Part shown: in pieces, positions 8,133 to 15,815 of the stretch
Position numbering within the stretch: the first letter of the stretch is position 1
Layout of the letters: every line of letters begins with the position of its first letter
DNA from: Oscillospiraceae bacterium
GTDB lineage: Bacteria; Bacillota; Clostridia; Oscillospirales; Butyricicoccaceae
Reading direction: 5' to 3'
NCBI GenBank assembly: GCA_902797555.1
Contig: CADBTM010000077.1
Span: forward strand, 1 to 31,868
DNA: 31,868 nucleotides
Program-made: the position numbers and the translations under genes
The notes under the pieces: generated by a model
Seen by the model: the letters and a program-made list of their open reading frames with translations, nothing else
Database searches by the model: none
Told to the model about the DNA's origin: nothing

Positions 8133-8160
8133 AAAAAAACACCCGAAAGGGTGTTTTTTT
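8133..8160. terminator. Terminator after trmD, bidirectional
   Basis: Stem CACCC/GGGTG with a GAAA tetraloop (8140-8153), flanked by seven A and seven T residues that extend the stem and give U tracts on both strands. Confidence 0.92.
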
Positions 8161-8208
8161 CTCGTGTTTTGATGTTGACAGAGGTGGGACACAAATGGCT
8201 TGGTACAA

Positions 8209-8238
8209 CCTCATCCGTCACCTTCCCCTTCTGGGGAG
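8209..8238. repeat. Possible degenerate intergenic repeat with small hairpin
   Basis: The stretch ACCTCATCCGTCACCTTCCC followed by a TCCCC-TTCT-GGGGA hairpin (about 8224-8237) resembles short palindromic intergenic elements I recall from gut Clostridia. Only one copy is present here, so repeat status cannot be shown from this window. Confidence 0.25.
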
Positions 8239-8254
8239 AAAAAATGGGAGGATA

Positions 8255-8264
<10 letters not shown>
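8239..8264 (-). terminator. Terminator of the liv operon
   Basis: On the minus strand an 8-bp GC-rich stem (8257-8264 with 8246-8253, 3-base loop) overlaps the livF stop codon and is followed after one base by six T residues (8244-8239). Confidence 0.85.
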
Positions 8265-8962
<698 letters not shown>

Positions 8963-8964
8963 GC

Positions 8965-9816
8965 TTACGCCTCCTTTTCCTGTGTGCCCAGATAGGCCTC
9001 GATGACCACCGGGTTATTCTGGATATCCTCGGGGGTGCCCTTGGCGATGATCTGGCCGAAATTGAGCACGCAGATGCCCTCACAGATGCCCATCACCAGA
9101 TTCATATCATGCTCGATGAGCAAAATGGCGATCCGGAACAGATCCCGGATACGGACGATATTCTGCATCAGCTCGTAGGTCTCCGAGGGGTTCATGCCTG
9201 CCGCCGGCTCGTCCAGCAGCAGCAGGCTGGGGTTGGTGGCCAGCGCCCGGACGATCTCCAGTCTGCGCTGGGCGCCGTAGGGCAGCGAGCCCGCCTTGAC
9301 CTGTCCCAGATCCTGCATGTCAAAGATGGACAGCAGCTCCCGGGCGCGGTTGCGGGCGATGCGTTCGCCCCGCCAATACCGGGGCAGGCGGAGAAAGGCC
9401 TCGGGAATGGTATAGTCCATCTCGTGGTGGAGGCCGATGAGCACGTTGTCCTCCACCGTCAGGTCGCCGAACAGGCGGATATTCTGAAAGGTGCGCGCCA
9501 CGCCGGCGCGGTTGACCTGGGCCGTTGTCATGGAATGGGTGTCGATGCCGTTGAGCAGGATCGAGCCCCGGGTGGGCTGATACACCTTGGTGAGCAGATT
9601 GAAAACGGTGGTCTTGCCCGCGCCGTTGGGGCCGATGAGGCCGGTGATCTCGGTGCGGCCGATGGCCAGATTAAAGTCATCCACCGCCTTGAGCCCGCCG
9701 AAGTCGATGCCCAGATGGGCGCATTCCAGAATGGGGGTCTTGTCGCTGTCCCGCTCGGTGAGCATGTTCACCGCGTTCATGGGGACAAGCTTGTGTTTAC
9801 TCCTCAGCTCGCTCAT
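8965..9816 (-). CDS. livG: Branched-chain amino-acid ABC transporter ATP-binding protein LivG
   Basis: A 283-residue ATPase that pairs with LivF. Seen: Walker A GPNGAGKTT (62-70), the LivG-type GVARTFQNIRLFG, Walker B LLLLDEPAAGMNP and LLIEHDMNLVMGICE. The frame also has a GTG at 9825, but the ATG at 9816 has a GGAGG site 8 bases ahead and is preferred. It has a ~20-residue N-terminal extension before the core domain; the ATGs at 9780 or 9765 are other options. The start lies inside the end of livM (20-base overlap), so translation is probably coupled. Confidence 0.93.
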   Translation of the reverse strand: MSELRSKHKLVPMNAVNMLTERDSDKTPILECAHLGIDFGGLKAVDDFNLAIGRTEITGLIGPNGAGKTTVFNLLTKVYQPTRGSILLNGIDTHSMTTAQVNRAGVARTFQNIRLFGDLTVEDNVLIGLHHEMDYTIPEAFLRLPRYWRGERIARNRARELLSIFDMQDLGQVKAGSLPYGAQRRLEIVRALATNPSLLLLDEPAAGMNPSETYELMQNIVRIRDLFRIAILLIEHDMNLVMGICEGICVLNFGQIIAKGTPEDIQNNPVVIEAYLGTQEKEA

Positions 9817-10888
9817 CTGCAGCACCTCCCTCCTGTTTGTTCTTTGGCTGACGCCGGAAGAGGGCGTTCAGCACCTTTTCCAGCAGACGGGACATGGAAA
9901 AGTCGTACCCGCCCAGCAGGCCCTTCGGCCGGAAGATCATCATGAGCACCAGCACCAGCGAATAGGCCACCATGCGGTAGTCCGCCACCGAGCGCAGCAG
10001 CTCGGGCAGCACGGTGAGCACCCCTGCCGACAGGATCGAGCCCAGCATCGAGCCCATGCCGCCCAGCACCACCATCACCAGGATCTCGATGGATTTCATA
10101 AACTTGAAGGTGGAGGGGTAGAGCGAGCCCAGATAGCCGGCGTACAGGCACCCGGCCACGCCTGCCAGCATGGCGGAAAACACAAAGGCCAGCGTTTTAT
10201 AAAAGGTGACGGGCATGCCCACGCTCTCGGCGGCGATCTCGTTTTCCCGGATGGAGAGGATCGCCCGGCCGTGGCGGGACTTCATCAGCATGTGGATCAT
10301 CCCGCAGCACAGCACCACGCAAACAAACACCAGCGTAAAGGTGGAGAACTTGGGGATGCGTTTCAGTCCGGCAGCGCCGTAGGTGAACTTAAACCCCAGC
10401 ACGTTGTCGATGTTGGTGAGCACCACGCGGATGATCTCGCCAAAGCCCAGCGTGATGATGGCCAGATAGTCGCCCTTTAGCCGCAGGGCGGGGATGCCGA
10501 TGATCAGGCCGAAGACGCCCGCAATCAGCGCCGAGATGAGCAGTGCCGCCAGAACATAGGGCAAAGCGGCCGCCGTGTTCCCTTCGGCGATCAGATCGGC
10601 GGCGGGGGTGGACTTCATAAAGATGCCCCCTGCATAGGCGCCTACCGCCATAAAGCCCGCGTGACCCAGGGGAAGCTGTCCCAGATAACCGGTGGCCACG
10701 TTGAGGGAGGTGGCGAGGATCATGTTGATCCCCACCATGATCAGAATTCCGTTCCAATAGTTGGTGATGATCCCGTTTTGAATGAGCGCGAGAAACACCG
10801 CCCACAGCCCCACGATCAGGGCGAGGTTGATGCCGTAGCGCAGAGGCATGGGGATGCGGATGGGAGAAGATTTGTCCTGTTTCGTCAT
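9797..10888 (-). CDS. livM: Branched-chain amino-acid ABC transporter permease LivM
   Basis: A 363-residue inner-membrane permease. Seen: many hydrophobic segments starting at LALIVGLWAVFLALIQNG, and the LivM signature region with SLNVATGYLGQLPLGHAGFMAVGAY, in which the glycine-rich loop precedes a membrane segment. The conserved LRLKGDYLAIITLGFGEI and the cytoplasmic coupling loop SIRENEIAAESVGM are also present. The frame opens to 11101, but the ATG at 10888 follows AAAGGGGGCGG, 13 bases after livH, and gives normal family length. The C-terminus is charged and overlaps livG. Confidence 0.94.
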   Translation of the reverse strand: MTKQDKSSPIRIPMPLRYGINLALIVGLWAVFLALIQNGIITNYWNGILIMVGINMILATSLNVATGYLGQLPLGHAGFMAVGAYAGGIFMKSTPAADLIAEGNTAAALPYVLAALLISALIAGVFGLIIGIPALRLKGDYLAIITLGFGEIIRVVLTNIDNVLGFKFTYGAAGLKRIPKFSTFTLVFVCVVLCCGMIHMLMKSRHGRAILSIRENEIAAESVGMPVTFYKTLAFVFSAMLAGVAGCLYAGYLGSLYPSTFKFMKSIEILVMVVLGGMGSMLGSILSAGVLTVLPELLRSVADYRMVAYSLVLVLMMIFRPKGLLGGYDFSMSRLLEKVLNALFRRQPKNKQEGGAADERAEE

Positions 10889-10901
10889 GCTGCCGCCCCC
10901 T

Positions 10902-11786
10902 TTACACCTTTTCGGTGATCTTCTTGCCCAGGATGCCGGTGGGCTTGACCAGCAGCACCACGATGAGCACGGCAAACACCACGCCGTCCTTCCACTCGGA
11001 CAGACCCACCGCCGAAACGATGGCCTCCAGCAGGCCGATGGCAAAGCCGCCCAGCATGGCGCCGGGGATCGAGCCGATCCCGCCCAGCACGGCGGCCACA
11101 AAGGCCTTCAGACCCAGCATCGAGCCCATGGTGGGCGACGCCTGGGGATAGGCGCACAGATAGAGCACCGAGCCGATGCCCGCCAGCGCCGACCCCACGG
11201 CAAAGGTAAAGGAGATCGTCTTGTTCAGGCTGATGCCCATCAGCTGGGCCGCGCCCATATCCTCGCTCACCGCCCGCATGGCCTTGCCCAGCTTGGTGCG
11301 CCTGACCAGCAGGGACAGCGCCGCCATGGCGATCACCGAGACGATGATGGTGATGATGGCCGCAAAGCTGACGGTGGTGGTGCCCAGACGGATGCCCCCG
11401 CGCACCATGGGATCCATGCTCTTGGTGTCCGCACCGAACAGCAGCTGCGCCCCGTTTTCCAGCAGGAAGGAGATACCGATGGCGGTGATGAGCAGTGACA
11501 GTCTGGGCGCAGAGCGCAGAGGGGTGTAGGCGACCTTTTCCACAAATACGCCCAAAGCAGTACTGACCAAAACAGCCAGTACCACCGATACCACAGGATG
11601 CAGATGAAAGGCCGTCATCGCGTAAAACGCGGTGTAGGCGCCCACCATGATGATGTCGCCGTGGGCAAAATTGAGCAGCAGGATGATGCCGTACACCATG
11701 CTGTAGCCCAACGCCACCAGCGCGTACACCGACCCGGCCTGCAGCCCGTTCACGATCTGAGAAAAGGCCAACGATAACCAATCCAT
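10902..11786 (-). CDS. livH: Branched-chain amino-acid ABC transporter permease LivH
   Basis: A 294-residue permease that forms the membrane channel with LivM. Seen: about eight hydrophobic segments, the LivH signature YALVALGYSMVYGIILLLNF AHGD, the coupling loop RAVSEDMGAAQLMGI, and the C-terminal VVLLVKPTGILGKK. The start at 11786 follows AAAGGGGAAA. Between it and livJ lies a perfect 13-bp hairpin (11809-11838) without a T run. Confidence 0.95.
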   Translation of the reverse strand: MDWLSLAFSQIVNGLQAGSVYALVALGYSMVYGIILLLNFAHGDIIMVGAYTAFYAMTAFHLHPVVSVVLAVLVSTALGVFVEKVAYTPLRSAPRLSLLITAIGISFLLENGAQLLFGADTKSMDPMVRGGIRLGTTTVSFAAIITIIVSVIAMAALSLLVRRTKLGKAMRAVSEDMGAAQLMGISLNKTISFTFAVGSALAGIGSVLYLCAYPQASPTMGSMLGLKAFVAAVLGGIGSIPGAMLGGFAIGLLEAIVSAVGLSEWKDGVVFAVLIVVLLVKPTGILGKKITEKV

Positions 11787-11808
11787 CTAATTTCCCCTTT
11801 CTTGCCTG

Positions 11809-11838
11809 TTCCCCAAGCCCCATGCGGGGCTTGGGGAA
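11809..11838 (-). promoter_or_regulatory. Intercistronic hairpin between livJ and livH
   Basis: A perfect 13-bp inverted repeat (11809-11821 with 11826-11838) and a four-base loop. No U tract follows on the minus strand. In binding-protein-dependent transporter operons such a hairpin often protects the upstream binding-protein mRNA from 3' decay, which is my inference here; partial termination is the alternative. Confidence 0.7.
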
Positions 11839-11874
11839 GGAAGCATGCGGAGCGGTTTCCCCTCCGAATCCATC

Positions 11875-13068
11875 TTAGTACATCTCTTTGAAGACCTCGT
11901 CGCCGCCGGTCAGCTCGATGATGGCGGCCGTCTTGATGGGATTGTTTTTTGCGTCAAAGGAATAGGAGCCCGTGATGCCCTCCACATTGTTCATGCCGGA
12001 GATGGCCTCGATGACCGCCTTGCGATAGGCGTCGGTGCCGGCGGTGAGACCTGCGGCCTCGGCCTTTTCCAGACCGTAGCACAGGATCATGGCGGCGTCA
12101 TAGGCCAGAGGGGCGAACATATTGGGGACGGCGTCCACGCTGAAGGTCTTGCAGTAGTCCTCTTCAAACTGCTTGACGCTGTCGGTGCCGGGCGCATAAC
12201 CGGAGCAATAGACCGTGCCCTCCAGATCCTCGGCGGAAGCGTAATCCTTCACCGAGCCAAAGCCGTCGGCGCCCAGGAAGGTGGCGGTGCAGCCCGCGGC
12301 GCGGGCGGCGGTGACCGCCAGTCCGGCTTCGCCGTAATAGATGGGAGCAAAGACCACGTCGGGATTCTTGGAGGCGATGTTGGTCATGGCGGGCTTAAAG
12401 TCCACGTCGCCGGCGGCAAAGGCCTCGGTGGCGACGATCTGCAGACCCAGCTGGGCGGCCTTCTGCTCAAAGGCGGCCTTCACGCCCTCGGAATAGTCCG
12501 AGCCGGTCTCATAGAAGATGGCGGCCGTCTTGGCGCCCAGCTTGTTGACGGCGTAATCGGCCATCTTTTCGCCCTGGAAGGGGTCGATGAAGCAGGAGCG
12601 GAAGACGTTGGTGCGGATGGCGCTGTTTGCATCATCCGGATCGATGACGGTAACGCCCTCGGCGGTGGCGGAGGCCGTCACCTGGGGCACGCCGGCCTCA
12701 AAGGTGGCGTCCGACAGGGCGATGGTGGCGCCGGTCAGCACCGAGCCCAGCACGGCGGAGATGTTTTTCTCCATGGCCAGGTTAAAGGCGTTCACCGACT
12801 CTACGCCGTCGGCCTTGTCGTCATATTCCAGAACGGTGATCTTTTTGCCGTTGATGCCGCCCTCGGCGTTCACCTTGTCAAAATACATCATCGCCGCATT
12901 GTGGACGGGGATGCCGTACTGAGCGTAATCGCCGGTGGTGTTGGTGATCAGCGCAATGACGATCTCATTGCTGCCCGATTTGGCGGAGGTGGAGCCGCTC
13001 CCGCAGGAGGCCAGCATGGCCATCACCATCGCGGCGGCCAATACCATTGCAAAAACTCTCTTTTTCAT
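11875..13068 (-). CDS. livJ: Branched-chain amino-acid ABC transporter substrate-binding lipoprotein LivJ
   Basis: A 397-residue extracellular lipoprotein that captures substrate for LivHMGF. Seen: signal peptide MKKRVFAMVLAAAMVMAM with lipobox LASC (Cys22), a Ser/Gly-rich linker, then the periplasmic-binding fold type I: EIVIALITNTTGDYAQYG, GGINGKKITVLEYDDKAD, and the hinge-region FETGSDYSEGVKAAF-like stretch. The frame opens to 13149 inside a terminator hairpin, but the ATG at 13068 follows AAGGAG and begins the signal peptide. No convincing promoter is visible between the terminator at 13117-13150 and this start. Expression may therefore depend on read-through from the strong promoter at 13446-13474. 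Confidence 0.95.
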   Translation of the reverse strand: MKKRVFAMVLAAAMVMAMLASCGSGSTSAKSGSNEIVIALITNTTGDYAQYGIPVHNAAMMYFDKVNAEGGINGKKITVLEYDDKADGVESVNAFNLAMEKNISAVLGSVLTGATIALSDATFEAGVPQVTASATAEGVTVIDPDDANSAIRTNVFRSCFIDPFQGEKMADYAVNKLGAKTAAIFYETGSDYSEGVKAAFEQKAAQLGLQIVATEAFAAGDVDFKPAMTNIASKNPDVVFAPIYYGEAGLAVTAARAAGCTATFLGADGFGSVKDYASAEDLEGTVYCSGYAPGTDSVKQFEEDYCKTFSVDAVPNMFAPLAYDAAMILCYGLEKAEAAGLTAGTDAYRKAVIEAISGMNNVEGITGSYSFDAKNNPIKTAAIIELTGGDEVFKEMY

Positions 13069-13116
13069 TTCAGATCTCTCCTTTTTCAATTGGAATCTCT
13101 CTTTTTTGTTTTTATA

Positions 13117-13150
13117 CAAAAAATGCGGCTCCGCCGGGCGGAGCCGCATT
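13117..13150 (-). terminator. Strong terminator or attenuator upstream of livJ
   Basis: On the minus strand a 13- to 14-bp GC-rich hairpin (13137-13150 with 13122-13135) is followed by six T residues (13123-13118). It lies 13 bases after the stop of the small ORF and about 48 bases before the livJ start. Confidence 0.85.
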
Positions 13151-13162
13151 CTGCATACCCAT

Positions 13163-13390
13163 TCAGGTGAGAATACAAGCCGTTCGCCGAGGCGGCAGGA
13201 ACTTGTCCCATACGATCAGTCGCAGGATGGCAAGTACGATACCGATCGCCAGAGCCAGTCGTACGGATACAACAAAAATGGACGCCACAAGAATGGCGTC
13301 CAGAAGAATAGAAACGGCGCAGGAGGAGAAGGCCTTCGCCATGGGGGCGAAAGCGGCTTTGCTGCTCATTTTGCAAGAAAAAGCCTTCAT
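13163..13390 (-). CDS. Small Ile/Leu/Val-rich protein or leader peptide upstream of livJ
   Basis: A 75-codon frame that I do not recognise. It begins with ATG at 13390 behind a good GAGGAG site and lies downstream of a near-consensus promoter (13446-13474), with a strong terminator after its stop. Residues 26-60 hold 22 Ile, Leu or Val in 35, with only Asp31, Arg44 and Arg57 charged, so it could be one or two membrane helices. The operon downstream imports branched-chain amino acids, so it could instead be a leader peptide whose translation senses them. Codon use differs from the neighbours: four GTA, three CTT, four ATT and three CGA codons, rare in the adjacent genes. Two hairpins lie inside (about 13332-13352 and 13279-13302), so an RNA function is also possible. 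Confidence 0.5.
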   Translation of the reverse strand: MKAFSCKMSSKAAFAPMAKAFSSCAVSILLDAILVASIFVVSVRLALAIGIVLAILRLIVWDKFLPPRRTACILT

Positions 13391-13445
13391 TGCGGTCTCC
13401 TCATTTTAGTCCTTCGATGTGATAAAGCGGAAAAAGATTGTGTTC

Positions 13446-13474
13446 ATTATACCGCCGTATTCCCCAAAAGTCAA
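13446..13474 (-). promoter_or_regulatory. Near-consensus sigma-A promoter upstream of the small ORF and livJ
   Basis: On the minus strand: -35 TTGACT (13469-13474), 17-base spacer, -10 TATAAT (13446-13451). The predicted transcript starts about 48 bases before the small ORF. This is the strongest promoter-like site I found in the window. Confidence 0.88.
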
Positions 13475-13545
13475 AGGAAAAAATGCAAAAACACGCATAA
13501 ACTTCGTCGAAATATCCAGTTTTTTATTGCACAGTTTGGACAAGA
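13475..13545. other. AT-rich spacer after the trigger factor gene
   Basis: This is the upstream part of the 477-base gap between livJ and the trigger factor gene. I see only weak inverted repeats and no clear terminator for the trigger factor transcript, so that transcript could run on into the small ORF and livJ. Confidence 0.4.
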
Positions 13546-14814
13546 TCACGCATTTTCCGGGGCGAGCACCACTTCCAGCACCCGCATGCGCAGCAGCTCC
13601 CGCTGCATCAAAGGCTCGCTGAGGCTCTTGCGGATGCTCTTTTCGTCGGTCTCGAACCGCTGGGCAAGCTGCCGGACGGCGCGGCTCTCAAAAGCGGGAT
13701 CGGGGCGGAAGCCCTCGGCCTTTGCCACGGCGCGCAGCAGCACCTCCTCCCGCAGGCGCATGGCGGCGGCGGTTTCGGCCTCCTTCCAGAACTGCTCCTC
13801 CTCGATGCCCAGCCCCTTGCGATAGTCCTCCAGCGTGCCGCCCCGGCGGGCGAGACGGCTGGCCAGCTCGCCGGTGAGCACGTCCACCTCCTTGCGGATC
13901 ATGCTTTCGGGCAGACGGACGGTCATGTTGGCGGCGGCGCGCTCCAGCGCGGCGGTCTCCCGGGCGATGCGGTGCTGCTCCAGCTTGTCCGCCAGAAGAT
14001 GCTTGCGGATGTCCTCCCGCAGGGACTTCAAATCGGTCTCGAAATAGGTTTGGGCAAAGTCCTCGTCCACCTGCGGGCTCTCGGGCTTGTACACCTTGCG
14101 CAGCTTGATGTGAAAAACGGCGTCCTTGCCTCTGAGCTCGGCGGTATAGTCCTCCGGGAAGGTGACGGGGATGTTGCGCTCCTCTCCGGCGCACATGCCC
14201 GCGATGCCCTCCTCCAGCCCGGGGATGAACATATGGCTGCCCAGCTCCAGCGGATAGTCCTCGGCGCTTCCGCCGGAGATCGGCTTGCCCTCGCAGGTGC
14301 CGATCATGTCGATGCGCACATGGTCGCCCATTTGGGCGGGACGGTCCAGGTCGATCTCCCGGGCGGCGCGGAGGGCATAGTCCTCCAGCGTTTCATCCAG
14401 CTCCTGCTCGGTGACCTGCGGACGCTCCAATTTGGGGTCGATGGCCTTGTACTCTCCCAGCTCCACATAGGGATAGGCGTCGCACACGGCGGTAAAGCGC
14501 AGCCCCTCGCTGTCGGTGTCGCAGTGGGTGATCTCGGGATAGCCCACCACGTCCAGCCCCTCCTCGGCCACGATCTCGTCGATGGCCTGAGAGCAGCATT
14601 TCTGCGCCGCGGCGGGATAGAAAAAGTCCGCGCCCAGCGCTTCCTCCGCCTCGCTGCGGGTCGCGGGCTTTTTGCCGGAGGGCAGGCGCAGGCTGTCCTT
14701 CTGATCGTCAAAGGTGCCGTCCAGCGCCTGCACAAATGCGGCGGCGGGGACGCGCACCTGCATCAGATATTGTCCCGTGGCGTTGCGCACCACGTTTACC
14801 AAGGTTTTTTCCAT
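13546..14814 (-). CDS. tig: Divergent trigger factor-like chaperone / peptidyl-prolyl isomerase
   Basis: A 422-residue protein with the three-part trigger factor plan: N-terminal ribosome-docking domain (1-~125), FKBP-type isomerase domain (about 163-242; GDHVRIDMIGTCEGKPI to AVFHIKLRKVY) and helical C-terminal chaperone domain (about 250-422). The usual docking loop (consensus GFRxGxxP) is poorly kept: the equivalent stretch reads LRLPSGKKPATRSEAEEALG, with a basic GKKP but without the Gly-Phe-Arg start. The gene is not beside clpP or clpX, its usual neighbours. It begins two bases after the L,D-transpeptidase stop, with GGAGGAG inside that gene. It could be a second, specialised paralogue, perhaps serving exported proteins. 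Confidence 0.85.
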   Translation of the reverse strand: MEKTLVNVVRNATGQYLMQVRVPAAAFVQALDGTFDDQKDSLRLPSGKKPATRSEAEEALGADFFYPAAAQKCCSQAIDEIVAEEGLDVVGYPEITHCDTDSEGLRFTAVCDAYPYVELGEYKAIDPKLERPQVTEQELDETLEDYALRAAREIDLDRPAQMGDHVRIDMIGTCEGKPISGGSAEDYPLELGSHMFIPGLEEGIAGMCAGEERNIPVTFPEDYTAELRGKDAVFHIKLRKVYKPESPQVDEDFAQTYFETDLKSLREDIRKHLLADKLEQHRIARETAALERAAANMTVRLPESMIRKEVDVLTGELASRLARRGGTLEDYRKGLGIEEEQFWKEAETAAAMRLREEVLLRAVAKAEGFRPDPAFESRAVRQLAQRFETDEKSIRKSLSEPLMQRELLRMRVLEVVLAPENA

Positions 14815-14816
14815 GT

Positions 14817-15815
14817 TCAGTTCTCCTCCGTTTGTTCCACATATTCATAGCCGGAGATCAGGATATAGGGATGGGCGTCGGGATCCAGCCAGTCCAGAAT
14901 GGCGCCCATATTTTCTCTCGATGTCCCCACGCAGCCGGCGGTGGCGCCCTCGCTGCAGTGGAGGAAGATGGCGTTGCCCTTGTTGCGCACGGTGTAGGGG
15001 TACATATTGAAGCGGATCACACAGGCCAGGGCATAGCCCTTGTGGTCTTCCAGATGCTCGGCGTCGCTCCATGTGTCCTGCAGGTCGGGGTTGTCCAGCT
15101 CCTGCCAGGTGTTGTAATAGAGAGAATCGTTGTCCGAGATCCACTCGCTGTTTTCCCCGATGTCCCTCCAGGGCAGACGCAGCCCCTCCGGCTTGTCCTC
15201 GGTGCCGAAGGCCAGCCCCAGCTGCCACAGTCCCGCAGGGGAGGTGCGGTCGCCCTGCACCCGGTCGTGGTGGATGCCGTTGCGTCCCACATAGCCCTCC
15301 TGCCGTCCTCCGGCGGCGGTGCGCCAGACGCCCTCCGCATCCCGCTGATAGCACACCAGCACGGCGTGCCATGCCTCGTGCGTCTCGTCCTCCGGGTCGT
15401 AGGGCTGGGCGACGGCAAGAATGAGCTGAGAGCATTCCCGCCCGGTCAGATCCTCGTCGGTGATCCCCTCTGCCGCCATCCACTTTTCCAGCAGGGCGGC
15501 TTCGCCGCAAAAGACGTCGGCGGGATATTCCTCCGCCCGGGCGGGATCCCATGTGGCAATCGTGCTGCCCGGATCGGTCAGCTCCGAATCCTCTGCCATG
15601 GGGGTGGACACCTCCCAGGGGATGGCGTCCGGATCGGGAGGGACGGGCTCAGGCGCGGGCTCGGGCTGCGGCTCGGGCGGCGCAGGCGTGACGGGTGCGG
15701 GCTGCGGAGCAGGCTCGACCGTCGGCGAGGTCTCCGCCGGGGACGATACGCTGCCGCAGGCACACAGACAAGCGGCGAGCACAGCCGCCAGCAAAAGCAA
15801 AAGAATCCGTTTCAC
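14817..15815 (-). CDS. L,D-transpeptidase (YkuD-type) lipoprotein
   Basis: A 332-residue predicted secreted lipoprotein. Seen: a GTG start at 15815 behind GGAGGGAGG, signal peptide VKRILLLLLAAVLAAC with overlapping lipobox candidates (Cys16 or Cys20), and a Pro/Glu/Ala-rich linker (about 33-63). The C-terminal YkuD-like catalytic domain has FLHCSEGATAGCVGTS, in which the His and the Cys of GCVG are the expected active-site pair. This class forms 3-3 peptidoglycan cross-links or attaches proteins to the wall; the COG3786-like subgroup is less well characterised. The start overlaps the upstream RluA stop as GTGA, and the trigger factor begins two bases after its end. The longer frame to 16412 is a shadow of the RluA gene. 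Confidence 0.83.
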   Translation of the reverse strand: MKRILLLLLAAVLAACLCACGSVSSPAETSPTVEPAPQPAPVTPAPPEPQPEPAPEPVPPDPDAIPWEVSTPMAEDSELTDPGSTIATWDPARAEEYPADVFCGEAALLEKWMAAEGITDEDLTGRECSQLILAVAQPYDPEDETHEAWHAVLVCYQRDAEGVWRTAAGGRQEGYVGRNGIHHDRVQGDRTSPAGLWQLGLAFGTEDKPEGLRLPWRDIGENSEWISDNDSLYYNTWQELDNPDLQDTWSDAEHLEDHKGYALACVIRFNMYPYTVRNKGNAIFLHCSEGATAGCVGTSRENMGAILDWLDPDAHPYILISGYEYVEQTEEN

